From Lachnospiraceae bacterium (GTDB lineage: Bacteria; Bacillota; Clostridia; Lachnospirales; Lachnospiraceae): a DNA stretch of 38,186 bases. How positions within the stretch are numbered: position 1 is the stretch's first letter; each line of letters opens with the position of its first letter. Positions 17,517 to 26,079 of the stretch are shown here, one piece after another. The notes beneath the pieces are model-generated. The model was given only the letters and a program-made list of their open reading frames with translations, did no database searches and had not been told where the DNA came from. The stretch is from the NCBI GenBank assembly GCA_022793375.1, contig JAAWCS010000036.1, forward strand, positions 1 to 38,186. The letters are read 5' to 3'. Made by a program: the position numbers and the translations under genes.

Positions 17517-18773
17517 CTACCGTCTCTGACGGAAAAACTCCTTAAACTCCGTATATCCTTCTTTTTGCAGCTGCTCCTTCTGGAACTTCTTGTTCTTGTT
17601 CATGCGCACGACCAGCACCTGCGCGCCGTCCTCGCGCTCGGTGCGCGCCTCTTTCAGCGCCTTCAGCAGCTCTTCCCCATCCAGGCCCTTTTCCAGCAGA
17701 TACGCCTTGCGCGCCGCCGCCCCCGGTATCCGGAAGCCCTGTTCCAGCAGGATCGTGATAATGCGCTCAAACCCGATCGAAAAACCGCAGGCCGGCGTCG
17801 CCTGGCCCGTAAACTTGCCGATCATCTCATCGTAGCGGCCGCCGCCGCCGACCGCGCTGTTTAACTGCGGCATCTTGATTTCAAAAATCGGGCCGGTGTA
17901 GTAGGACATCCCGCGCACCAGCGTCGGGTCGAATACCAGCTTAAAATCCGCCGTCGCCGTCTGGCGCACGCTGTCCACGATCAGCGACAGGTTCGCGGCC
18001 ACCTCCTGCGGCAGGACGTCGCGCAGTAGGTGCGCCAGGCAGGCGATCCCGTCCGTTTCTGTCTCCAGCTTTGCAAACAGACCCAAATACGTCTCTACCT
18101 GTTTTGCCGTAAAGCCGGCCTCCTTTAACTCCGCTTCCACGCCGTCCCGGCCGATCTTGTCCATCTTGTCGAGGATAATAAACACCTGGTCATACGTTTC
18201 CTCTGCAAAGCCGCTGTAGGCTGCCATCGCCTTTAACAGGCGGCGGTCGTTTACGCACACCTCAAACCCCGTAAAGCCCAGGCGCCCTAAGAGCGTCGTC
18301 GTCGCCTGGATCAGTTCGATCTCCGCCAGGCAGCTTGCGTCGCCCAGGATGTCGATATCGCACTGCACAAACTGGCGGAAGCGCCCCTTCTGCGGCCGGT
18401 CGGCCCGCCACACCGGCCCCATCTGCAGCGCCTTAAACGGGGACGGCAGCTCGGCCGCGTGCTCCGCGTAATAGCGCGACAGCGGCACGGTCAAATCGTA
18501 GCGCATCCCGAAATCCACCACGTCCTCCTCGCTGGAGGCTTCGGCAATATTTAGCTTCGCCCCGCGCTTTAACACCTTAAAAATCAGCTTCTCATTCTCG
18601 CCGCCCTGCCGGCTGCTCAAATTTCCGATATTTTCCATGCACGGCGTCTCAATATGGGAAAAACCGAAGCCCGTATAGGTCTCCGTAATCAGATTCAACA
18701 CATAATCCCGCAGCTGCATCTCCGCAGGCAGGATGTCCTTCATGCCGTGAACCGGCTTTTTGCTCAGTGCCAT
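17517..18773 (-). CDS. hisS: Histidyl-tRNA synthetase
   Basis: 418-residue class IIa synthetase. Motif 1 is around FSHIETPCMENIGNL, motif 2 is FKALQMGPVWRADRPQKGRFRQFVQCDID, and the histidine-specific segment is VRGMSYYTGPIFEI. Motif 3 is ACGFSIGFERI. The C-terminal anticodon-binding domain is at about 325-418. The start ATG has AGGAG 7 nt upstream. A strong promoter at 18915-18943 gives a leader of about 135 nt. No T-box (AGGGTGGNACCGCG) was found in that leader, although such leaders are common before synthetase genes in this phylum. Confidence 0.97.
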   Translation of the reverse strand: MALSKKPVHGMKDILPAEMQLRDYVLNLITETYTGFGFSHIETPCMENIGNLSSRQGGENEKLIFKVLKRGAKLNIAEASSEEDVVDFGMRYDLTVPLSRYYAEHAAELPSPFKALQMGPVWRADRPQKGRFRQFVQCDIDILGDASCLAEIELIQATTTLLGRLGFTGFEVCVNDRRLLKAMAAYSGFAEETYDQVFIILDKMDKIGRDGVEAELKEAGFTAKQVETYLGLFAKLETETDGIACLAHLLRDVLPQEVAANLSLIVDSVRQTATADFKLVFDPTLVRGMSYYTGPIFEIKMPQLNSAVGGGGRYDEMIGKFTGQATPACGFSIGFERIITILLEQGFRIPGAAARKAYLLEKGLDGEELLKALKEARTEREDGAQVLVVRMNKNKKFQKEQLQKEGYTEFKEFFRQRR

Positions 18774-18914
18774 GCGTTCTCTCCTCTCGTCCTCTTATCC
18801 TCCGGGCCGGCCGTCCCGCTTTTCCTCCTTCACCTGTCCCGTTGCGGACCCGTCCGGGCGCGCTCTCTTTTGGGGACCTGGCCGGGCCGGCCGCCGGATT
18901 TCTTCTATCCACCT

Positions 18915-18943
18915 ATCATACATGACTTAAAGCGTATTTGCAA
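18915..18943 (-). promoter_or_regulatory. Promoter of hisS-aspS
   Basis: Minus-strand TTGCAA (18938-18943), 17-nt spacer, TATGAT (18915-18920). Confidence 0.75.
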
Positions 18944-19028
18944 GATAAAATCCAAATGAAAAATACAAAACAGCCCCACCAAAAAACGCCAATTTTCTTT
19001 CGTACTTCTTAATTTTTTCTGCCCATTG

Positions 19029-19057
19029 TTGAATTTTCAATTTGTTTGTGCTATCCT
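19029..19057 (+). promoter_or_regulatory. Promoter of the teichoic acid / phosphocholine-like locus
   Basis: TTGAAT (19029-19034), 17-nt spacer, TATCCT (19052-19057). The predicted start near 19064 lies 49 nt upstream of the ATG at 19113. Confidence 0.5.
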
Positions 19058-19112
19058 TACAGTTGCTTTTGCAAGCTTATATTGCTTATATTTATGGAAG
19101 GAATTGTTGCAA

Positions 19113-20861
19113 ATGGGAATTTTGAAAGATAAATTACATGCGCTCTGGCTGGACAAACGGCCCTTAAACATTCGTCTGCCGTTAGCGGCCCTTGGCGCGT
19201 TTACTTTTGTTTTTACCTTTATCCTGTTCGGCCCCTGTGAAATTTATATCCAAAACAAGCAGGAGATGCCCTTCCCCTTCTCGGCCATGGTCTGGACCTT
19301 GCTTTTGGGGGGATTGCTGGTCTTTGCCGTGCTGTTTGGTTTTCTTCTTCTTCTGCGGGGGAAGATTTTTAATTACGCAGTTTCCGTCCTCTTTGCGATC
19401 ACGGTGGCAGGATATTTGCAGGGTAATTTGCTGGGACTCCATTCGAAAACCCTGGACGGCAATGCCACCAATTGGCTGGACAACCGTTTTTCCATGCTGA
19501 TCAGCCTCCTTTTGTGGTTTTCCATTCTGGCCGCGGTTTTTTTGCTTCTGTATGTCAGCCGTAAGGTATGGGCCCGGGGCATTAAGCTGGTCTGCGGTAT
19601 TTTAATCGGCGCCCAGCTGGTAGCCTTTGTCGTATTGCTGGCGCAAAACGGTCCGCACCACTTGTGGAAAGCCGGCCGGGGAGATGCTTACGTCTCCCGG
19701 GAAGGCATGTTTGAAATTGCGCCCAAACAAAATGTGATCGTTTTTTTGCTGGACCGCATGGATAACCAGTACATGGACAGCGAACTGGAACTTCATCCGG
19801 AATGGCGGGAACAGCTCGGTGATTTTACCTATTACCACAATTTTACGGGCAGCTATTCCAATACCCGCCCGGCGATCAGCTATTTCCTCACCGGCGCGCA
19901 GCACGATTACAGCGTCCCTTGGGAGACATATTTTAAGCATGCCTGGAACAACCCCAAGTATCCCTTCCTGCCCGATATCCACGACGCCGGTTTTCAGACC
20001 AATGTCTACACGGAAGGGACATACGTATTCGGCGACTCAAAAGACGTCGAAGATTTCGTCGATAACATCCGCTCCAGCCAGCGGACCGTCCATTATGACG
20101 AACTGTTCAGACGCATCATGGAAATGTCGATCTACCGCTATGCCCCGGAAGCCCTGCAGCCCTTTTTTCAAATTTATACCGGCGATCTGGGCAATATCGT
20201 TACCGTAGAAGGCGAAGTCTCAGGCAATGACATCTACATCCTGGACGACGTAACCTTCTGGCGTGATTACCGCGAGCAGGGCCTGCAAATCGATCCGGAG
20301 GCAAACGGCGCGTTTTTCTATTATCACCTAAACGGCGCGCATACCCCTTATTGCATGGATGAAAACGCCGAGGCCATCTCCGAAGGTGCTACGCTGGATG
20401 CCCAGGTTACGGGCACCATGCGGATGATTTTCCGCTACATGGACGAACTAAAAGAGATGGGGCTGTATGAGGACACCACGATCATTATCACAACCGACCA
20501 CGGACGGCCGCCCAAAATAAACGGCGATATCGGCGATGTCAGCGACAGCCGGGTCTGCACGCTGATGATCAAGCCGGCCGGCGTCTCCGGCAATCCCACG
20601 ATGCAGGTTTCCAACAAGGAGGTCTGCCAGGACAATCTGCGCGCTTCCATCATCAGCTACTTCGGTCTGGACGCCTCCGCTTACGGCCGGACGATCGAGT
20701 CGATCGGCGAGGACGAACCTATGACCCGATATGTATGGATCCGCGGAGAAGCCGGCGAGGTCGGCAACAAACTGTTTACATTCAAAATCACCGGCGATGC
20801 CAACGACTTCTCCAATTGGGAGCTGATCGACGAGCTCACTATGGTCTATACCGGTTTGTAA
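19113..20861 (+). CDS. LtaS-like membrane sulfatase-fold phosphotransferase
   Basis: 582-residue polytopic protein. Five predicted TM segments (about 22-42, 57-81, 88-104, 127-148, 155-176) precede an extracellular alkaline phosphatase/sulfatase-fold domain (about 205-530), the topology of lipoteichoic acid synthase. Candidate metal/active-site residues are D214 (VFLLDRMD), Thr251 in SYSNTRPA as nucleophile, H405/H410 (HLNGAHTPY) and D462-H463 (TTDHGRP). It is more divergent than true LtaS, so it could move glycerophosphate, phosphocholine or another phospho-group onto a surface glycan or lipid. The ATG at 19113 is chosen because an upstream in-frame TTG at 19026 overlaps the promoter. First gene of the locus, 20 nt before the YIDPS-motif protein. 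Confidence 0.8.
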   Translation: MGILKDKLHALWLDKRPLNIRLPLAALGAFTFVFTFILFGPCEIYIQNKQEMPFPFSAMVWTLLLGGLLVFAVLFGFLLLLRGKIFNYAVSVLFAITVAGYLQGNLLGLHSKTLDGNATNWLDNRFSMLISLLLWFSILAAVFLLLYVSRKVWARGIKLVCGILIGAQLVAFVVLLAQNGPHHLWKAGRGDAYVSREGMFEIAPKQNVIVFLLDRMDNQYMDSELELHPEWREQLGDFTYYHNFTGSYSNTRPAISYFLTGAQHDYSVPWETYFKHAWNNPKYPFLPDIHDAGFQTNVYTEGTYVFGDSKDVEDFVDNIRSSQRTVHYDELFRRIMEMSIYRYAPEALQPFFQIYTGDLGNIVTVEGEVSGNDIYILDDVTFWRDYREQGLQIDPEANGAFFYYHLNGAHTPYCMDENAEAISEGATLDAQVTGTMRMIFRYMDELKEMGLYEDTTIIITTDHGRPPKINGDIGDVSDSRVCTLMIKPAGVSGNPTMQVSNKEVCQDNLRASIISYFGLDASAYGRTIESIGEDEPMTRYVWIRGEAGEVGNKLFTFKITGDANDFSNWELIDELTMVYTGL

Positions 20862-20881
20862 AAGAGAGGAAGCTTGTTACT

Positions 20882-21520
20882 ATGAAAAAAATACTTTCAT
20901 TTGCTTATTTTTTCATCTGTGCCACGATGCTCTTTTCGGTCACGGCACTGGCCTACATCGACCCTTCGGCCATGACTTATATGATCCAGCTGGCGGCCGG
21001 CATTGCCATCGCTGCCGGCGCAGGGTTTGGTTTCTATTTCCGCAAAATCCGGCGGCGGCTTTCCAAATATGCCAAAAAAGACCGCACCGCCGATTTCCAG
21101 TCCTATGACGACGACGATGACGATATGACCGGTTTCGGCGATTACGAAATCGAGGATACGAGCGGGACGGCGGGCGGCGCGTTCACGGCCGCATCAAGCC
21201 AGGCGGCCGCGGACAGGGCGACCGTCACGGCGGCCGGCGGTGTGAGCGCTGTGGCGGCCGGCGATGGCATTCGCCTGGCGGCTTCTTTGAATCCTTCCGC
21301 CGCCGGACCGACCGGCGCCGCCTCCGCGTATGATTCCCTGGCCGAAGCCTGCAGCACTTGTGACCGGGCCGTCCCGGCGCCCGATCCCTACGACGAAACC
21401 GGCGGCGAGGGCGGACTGCTGGCCGAAAACCAGAGACTGCGCCGTCTGCTTTTGGAGGAACAACAGAAGGTCGAACAGCTCAAACAGGCCTTACATATCT
21501 GTACGGCTCCCCGAACGTGA
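20882..21520 (+). CDS. Small secreted or anchored protein with YIDPS motif, acidic linker and C-terminal coiled coil
   Basis: 212-residue protein I cannot name. Residues 1-24 look like a signal peptide with TALA before the cleavage site. Next comes AYIDPSAMTYMIQLAAGIAIAAGAGFGFYFRKIRRRLSK, seen here at about residues 24-62: a short motif, a second hydrophobic segment and a basic stop-transfer. Small proteins with this YIDP-x-TM layout recur beside sulfatase-fold enzymes in Firmicutes (from memory). Residues about 72-85 are an Asp-rich patch. About 90-170 is Ala/Gly low complexity, and 180-207 is a Leu/Gln/Glu coiled coil. It overlaps the signal peptidase start by 4 nt (GTGA). It may be a partner or scaffold for the LtaS-like enzyme (inference). 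Confidence 0.75.
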   Translation: MKKILSFAYFFICATMLFSVTALAYIDPSAMTYMIQLAAGIAIAAGAGFGFYFRKIRRRLSKYAKKDRTADFQSYDDDDDDMTGFGDYEIEDTSGTAGGAFTAASSQAAADRATVTAAGGVSAVAAGDGIRLAASLNPSAAGPTGAASAYDSLAEACSTCDRAVPAPDPYDETGGEGGLLAENQRLRRLLLEEQQKVEQLKQALHICTAPRT

Positions 21521-22014
21521 AGCGTTTTCGGCCGCTGCTTGTACCGGCGGCGGCGATTCTACTGGCGGCCCTGCTTAATCTCTTTTTTTTGATGAATATC
21601 CATGTTCCCTCCGGCTCCATGGAACCGACGATTCCCGCCGGCTCTATGCTGTTGGGAAACCGCACCGCCTATTGGTTTGAGGATCCCATGCCCGGAGACG
21701 TGGTTGTGTTCCGGCACTCGGCGGCCGGCGGCCGGCTGCTGATCAAGCGGATTATCGCAGTGCCCGGGCAGACCTTTGCCATTTTGGAAGGCCGGGTTTA
21801 TCTTGACGGACAGCTTTTGCCGGAAGAATATGTCCTCGATTTCTCCGCCGATGAATATCCGGAAACGCAGATTCCGGAGGGCTGCTATCTCGTCCTCGGC
21901 GACAACCGGCCGGTGTCCATGGATTCCCGATTCTGGGAGGATCCGTTTATCCGCCGGGAGGATATCCTCGCCCGGGCGCTGTTTATCTACTATCCAAGAT
22001 TTTACCGATTGTAA
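21517..22014 (+). CDS. lepB: Type I signal peptidase
   Basis: 165-residue Ser/Lys signal peptidase with one N-terminal TM helix (about 6-27). Box B is HVPSGSMEPTIPAGS with catalytic Ser at about 33. Box D is LLIKRIIAVPGQ with catalytic Lys, and box E is LGDNRPVSMDSR. It acts on the outer membrane face and is a minimal Gram-positive form. The GTG start overlaps the previous stop (GTGA), so translation is coupled to the upstream gene. The placement in this locus suggests a dedicated substrate, perhaps the LtaS-like protein (LtaS is cleaved by signal peptidase in S. aureus) or the YIDPS protein. Confidence 0.92.
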   Translation: MKRFRPLLVPAAAILLAALLNLFFLMNIHVPSGSMEPTIPAGSMLLGNRTAYWFEDPMPGDVVVFRHSAAGGRLLIKRIIAVPGQTFAILEGRVYLDGQLLPEEYVLDFSADEYPETQIPEGCYLVLGDNRPVSMDSRFWEDPFIRREDILARALFIYYPRFYRL

Positions 22015-22023
22015 GGAGGCTTC

Positions 22024-24105
22024 ATGGAACTGATCAATACTCTCATAGGAACGCCTTTGGGCTGGCTCATGCGGGTCTGTTACCAGATTTTCCATCAATA
22101 TGGGGCGGCACTGATCCTGTTTACGCTGCTGACAAAGGTCGTTATGTTTCCCATTTCTCTGCTTGTACAAAAAAATTCCATCAAGATGGTCAAAATGAAG
22201 CCGCAGCTGGACGCCCTCCGCTATCAATATGTGGACGATAAGGACGCTTTCATGGACGCTCAGACGGCTCTCTATAAACAGGAGCGTTACAGCCCCATGG
22301 CCGGCGTATGGCCGCTTCTTTTGCAGCTGCCGATCATCTTCGGGCTGCTGGACGTTGTCTATAAGCCGTTAAAGCACATCCTGCACCTTTCGGCTTCCTT
22401 GCAGCAGGCTCTTGTCGAAAAAACGGCTTCTTTGCTGTCAACTACCGTGGCCGAACTCGGCACAACGGCCCAGCTTACGGTGGTCGAGACAGTGCGCAAT
22501 ACCCCGGAGGCTTTTGTCAACATCCCCGGCGCCGATACCGCCATCCAGGCCATCCAGGAAATGCGGCTGGACTTCTTCGGCATCCGCTTGACGCAGATGC
22601 CGGACGCCGCCGTGATCGACGCGCTCTTTCTGGTGCCGGTCCTCGCCGGGCTGTCCGCCCTGCTCATGTGCTGGCATCAGAATAAGGTCAACGTCCTGCA
22701 GATCGAGCAGAACAAGCTGTCTCAATGGGGCATGACGCTTTTTATGATCGCCTTCTCCTCGTTTTTTGCCTTCATCGTACCGGCCGCCGTCGGCCTGTAC
22801 TGGACCTTCGGCAACCTTTTTTCCATCGGCGTGACGCATCTGGTAAACATCCTCTACTCGCCCCGCCAGTACATCGATTATGCCGTACTGGAGGAAATGA
22901 AAAAAACGGCGGCCGAGGAAAAAATCCAGCGCAAAAAAAATGCCGCTCTCGCCAAAAAGTACTACAAGCAGTTCTTTTCGCCTGAGAACCGGCAGGATCG
23001 GAAGCTGGTATTTTATTCCGAGGGTAGCGGGTATTACAAATATTTCCAGGGAGTAATTGAAGCGCTGCTCAAAAACAGCGATGTCATTATTGATTACGTC
23101 ACCAGCGATCCAAACGACGCCATCTTCCAAAAAAACGAGCCGCAGATCCGTCCATACTATGTCGATGAGCCGCGGCTGATCTCGCTGATGATGAAGATGG
23201 ATGCGGATATCGTGGTCATGACCACCCCGGACCTTGAAAAGTATCATATTAAGCGTTCCCGCGTCAAACCGAACGTCGAATATATCTTCATGGACCATGG
23301 ATGCAGCAGCGACAACCTCGCCTACCGCACCGGCGCGCTCGACGCCTTTGATACGCTTTTTGTTGTCAGCCGGGAGCAGGCCATCGAGGCCCGCGCGATC
23401 GAAAAGCTGCGGCACACGAAGAAGAAGCGTATCATCGAGTGCGGCTACGGTCTGATCGACAATATGATCGCCGCCTACAATGCCCTTGACAAGGTCGAAA
23501 ATGAAAAAAAGACCATTTTGATCGCCCCCTCCTGGCAGTATGACAATCTCATGGATTCCTGCTTAGACGATTTGGTCAGCGGACTGTACGGCTGCGGCTA
23601 CCGCGTCGTCATCCGCCCGCATCCCCAGTATGTACGGCGCTTTCCCGTGCAGATGAAGGAGATTCTCGAACGCTATCAGGACAAACTCTCGGAGGATTTT
23701 GTCATTGAAACCGATTTTTCCTCCAACGTAACCGTATATACCGCCGATCTGCTGATTACGGACTGGAGCGGCATTTCCTTTGAATTCTGCTTCACAACCG
23801 GCAAGCCCTGCCTGTTTATCAACACGCAGCTGAAGGTGGTCAACAGCGATTACAAGAAAATTCCTCTCGTTCCCTTCGATATTACGGCTCGTTCCAAGGT
23901 CGGCCGCCAGATCGAAAAAAGCGAAGTCCGGCAGATCGCCGCCGTGGTGGACGAACTGCTTACGCACCAGGAGGAATACCGGGAACGCATCGAAGATCTG
24001 CGGCAGAAGCATTTTTATAATTTAGGACACAGCGGAGAGGTCGGCGCACAGTATATCCTTCGCCGCCTTGCCCGCAGATACCGAAATGGCCGGGCGCAGC
24101 AATAA
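22024..24105 (+). CDS. YidC/Oxa1 insertase fused to a CDP-glycerol glycerophosphotransferase (TagF-like) domain
   Basis: 693-residue single reading frame. Residues 1-275 are a YidC/Oxa1 core: a TM helix with the polar-groove position filled by K38 (LTKVVMFP, usually Arg), a charged cytoplasmic hairpin (QKNSIKMVKMKPQLDALRYQ region, 49-67), PLLLQLPIIFGL (97-108), and late TMs ending AAVGLYWTFGNLFSIG. Residues 285-325 are a Lys/Glu-rich tail typical of YidC ends. Residues about 328-685 are a Glyphos_transf (PF04464-type) domain with IFMDHGCSSD (H425), VVIRPHP (528-534) and LLITDWSGISFEF (577-589). The start has AAGGAGG 5 nt upstream. No stop or frameshift is seen at the junction. YidC normally inserts membrane proteins, and TagF polymerises glycerophosphate from CDP-glycerol on the cytoplasmic face. 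The fusion may couple polymer synthesis to membrane insertion or export. Confidence 0.88.
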   Translation: MELINTLIGTPLGWLMRVCYQIFHQYGAALILFTLLTKVVMFPISLLVQKNSIKMVKMKPQLDALRYQYVDDKDAFMDAQTALYKQERYSPMAGVWPLLLQLPIIFGLLDVVYKPLKHILHLSASLQQALVEKTASLLSTTVAELGTTAQLTVVETVRNTPEAFVNIPGADTAIQAIQEMRLDFFGIRLTQMPDAAVIDALFLVPVLAGLSALLMCWHQNKVNVLQIEQNKLSQWGMTLFMIAFSSFFAFIVPAAVGLYWTFGNLFSIGVTHLVNILYSPRQYIDYAVLEEMKKTAAEEKIQRKKNAALAKKYYKQFFSPENRQDRKLVFYSEGSGYYKYFQGVIEALLKNSDVIIDYVTSDPNDAIFQKNEPQIRPYYVDEPRLISLMMKMDADIVVMTTPDLEKYHIKRSRVKPNVEYIFMDHGCSSDNLAYRTGALDAFDTLFVVSREQAIEARAIEKLRHTKKKRIIECGYGLIDNMIAAYNALDKVENEKKTILIAPSWQYDNLMDSCLDDLVSGLYGCGYRVVIRPHPQYVRRFPVQMKEILERYQDKLSEDFVIETDFSSNVTVYTADLLITDWSGISFEFCFTTGKPCLFINTQLKVVNSDYKKIPLVPFDITARSKVGRQIEKSEVRQIAAVVDELLTHQEEYRERIEDLRQKHFYNLGHSGEVGAQYILRRLARRYRNGRAQQ

Positions 24106-24297
24106 TCCTAACGCAACAATCGCGCCATAGCCGTGCCGGTTCCTTACAAAACCCCGGGGCTGCTGTAAAACTCGGATAAAACGCAACATATGGTTGGAAT
24201 TGTCACTTATAAGATTCCATTTGCCATATACGTTGTTTGTTTTGCAGCGCCTTTTTTCTTCCCGCCGATGTTCACAAAAAGAAAGGAGCATATGTTT

Positions 24298-26079
24298 ATG
24301 AACATCCAGGAGTTTGATATTATGAACACCCTCTTACAGCGTCCTTTTGTCACCCAGCGCCTTTTGGCCGAGGACTGCGGCCACTCGCTGGGGACCGTCA
24401 ACCGCTGCCTGAAAGAACTTATACGGCAGGGATTTTTAGACTCCGACATGCAACTGACTGAAAAGGCTCACCGGGATTTTTCCCAAAAAGCGCCTAAAAA
24501 TGCCGTGATCCTGGCCGCCGGCCCCGGCATCCGCATGATCCCCATCAATACGGAGGTTTCCAAGGCTTTTCTCGAAGTACACGGGGAACGTTTGATTGAG
24601 CGCACGATCCGGCAGCTGCAGGAGGCCGGCGTTTACGAAATATACGTGGTCGTCGGCTACCGGAAGGAGCAGTTTGAATATCTGATCGACGAGTACGGGG
24701 TACGGCTGATCGTCAATCCGCAGTATGCGGTCAAGAACAACCTGTACTCCCTCAAACTGGCCGCCGGCTGTCTTTCCAACACCTACATTGTCCCCTGCGA
24801 CCTCTGGTGCGAGACGAACCCCTTTCGCCGCTATGAACCGTATTCCTGGTACATGGTAAGCGACCGCGCCGACGCAAACAGCATGGTGCGGATCAACCGC
24901 AAAGGCGAACTGGTCCCCGCCGAAGGCGGCCGGCACGGCAAAAACGCCATGCTGGGAATCGCCTATCTGCTAAAGGACGATGCCAGGGGCCTTCAAAAAC
25001 GGTTAAGCGAGCTTTGCAGGCTTCCACAGGGCCAGAGCCTTTTCTGGGAAGCCGCCCTCTTTGACCCGAGCGGCGGGACCGTCTATGCCCGGCGGGTCAG
25101 CTCCTCGCAGGCCGTGGAAATCAATACCTACGAACAGCTGCGCGCGCTGGATCCCCAATCCAGGCAGCTGAAATCGGACACCTTAGACCGGATTGCCGAG
25201 GCTCTCCATGTAAGCACCGGGGACATCGCTGCCATTACGGTTCTCAAAAAAGGCATGACGAACCGATCCTTTTTATTCTCCTGCCGAAAAACGCGCTATA
25301 TTATGCGGATCCCGGGGGAGGGCACGGACCAGCTGATCGACCGCCGCGCGGAAGCCGCGGTCTGCCGCCTTATAAAGGACAAAGGCATCTGCGAAGAGAT
25401 CGTGTATCTGGACCCGGACAGCGGCTGCAAGATTACCCGCTTTATCGAGGGAGCCCATACCTGCGATCCCGCCAACCGCGAAGAAACCGCACGCTGTATC
25501 CGCAAACTCCGGGAATTCCATGTCATGGCTCTGCAGGCCGAGCCGGAATTTGACCTCTTTGGCCGCCTGGAATTTTATGAAAGCCTGTGGGGAGGGCGGC
25601 CCTCCGCGTACCGGGATTACCAGAAAACAAAACGGCAGGTGCTCAGCCTGCGGCCGTTCATCGAATCCCGCGTTTCCGAACGCGTCCTCACGCACATCGA
25701 CGCCGTGCCCGACAATTTCCTCTTGTTTCCAAACGAACAGGGAGACGAGGAAATCCGCCTGATCGACTGGGAATATGCCGGCATGCAGGATCCGCATGTG
25801 GATCTCGCCATGTTTTGCATCTATGCCATGTACGAGAGGGACGCGGTTGACTGGCTGATCGACGAATATTTTTCCGGCGCGTGCCCGCCGGATACGCGGA
25901 CCAAAATCTACTGCTATATCGCAGTCTGCGGACTGCTGTGGAGCAACTGGTGCGAATACAAACGATGCCTGGGCGTGGAATTCGGCGAATATTCTCTGCG
26001 GCAGTACCGCTACGCAAAGGAGTATTACCGGATTGCCCGGGAAAAAATAGACACAGGAGGAATCGACTGCCATGTATAA
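24298..26079 (+). CDS. HTH - CTP:phosphocholine cytidylyltransferase - choline kinase fusion (LicCA-like)
   Basis: 593-residue three-domain protein. Residues 1-60 form a winged HTH (RLLAEDCGHSLGTVNRCLKELIRQGFL). Residues about 67-280 are a nucleotidyltransferase (VILAAGPGIRM, SKAFLEVHGERLIE, VVVGYRKEQF). Residues about 295-590 are a choline/ethanolamine kinase-type APH fold with the Brenner motif HIDAVPDNFLL (D468, N473) and the metal ligand D490 in IDWEYAG. It should make phosphocholine and then CDP-choline, as LicA and LicC do; fused LicCA is known from Treponema denticola. AAAGGAG lies 9 nt before the ATG at 24298, and ATG 24292 is an alternative. It overlaps the next gene by 8 nt. Ethanolamine or another amino alcohol is possible as substrate. 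Confidence 0.85.
   Translation: MNIQEFDIMNTLLQRPFVTQRLLAEDCGHSLGTVNRCLKELIRQGFLDSDMQLTEKAHRDFSQKAPKNAVILAAGPGIRMIPINTEVSKAFLEVHGERLIERTIRQLQEAGVYEIYVVVGYRKEQFEYLIDEYGVRLIVNPQYAVKNNLYSLKLAAGCLSNTYIVPCDLWCETNPFRRYEPYSWYMVSDRADANSMVRINRKGELVPAEGGRHGKNAMLGIAYLLKDDARGLQKRLSELCRLPQGQSLFWEAALFDPSGGTVYARRVSSSQAVEINTYEQLRALDPQSRQLKSDTLDRIAEALHVSTGDIAAITVLKKGMTNRSFLFSCRKTRYIMRIPGEGTDQLIDRRAEAAVCRLIKDKGICEEIVYLDPDSGCKITRFIEGAHTCDPANREETARCIRKLREFHVMALQAEPEFDLFGRLEFYESLWGGRPSAYRDYQKTKRQVLSLRPFIESRVSERVLTHIDAVPDNFLLFPNEQGDEEIRLIDWEYAGMQDPHVDLAMFCIYAMYERDAVDWLIDEYFSGACPPDTRTKIYCYIAVCGLLWSNWCEYKRCLGVEFGEYSLRQYRYAKEYYRIAREKIDTGGIDCHV

Larger units (their letters stand above)
18774..19112. other. Divergent intergenic region between hisS and the surface-polymer locus
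   Basis: No gene seen. It holds the GC-rich hisS leader (with several GGCCGGCC-type segments), the hisS promoter, and the promoter for the plus-strand locus (19029-19057). Confidence 0.6.
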
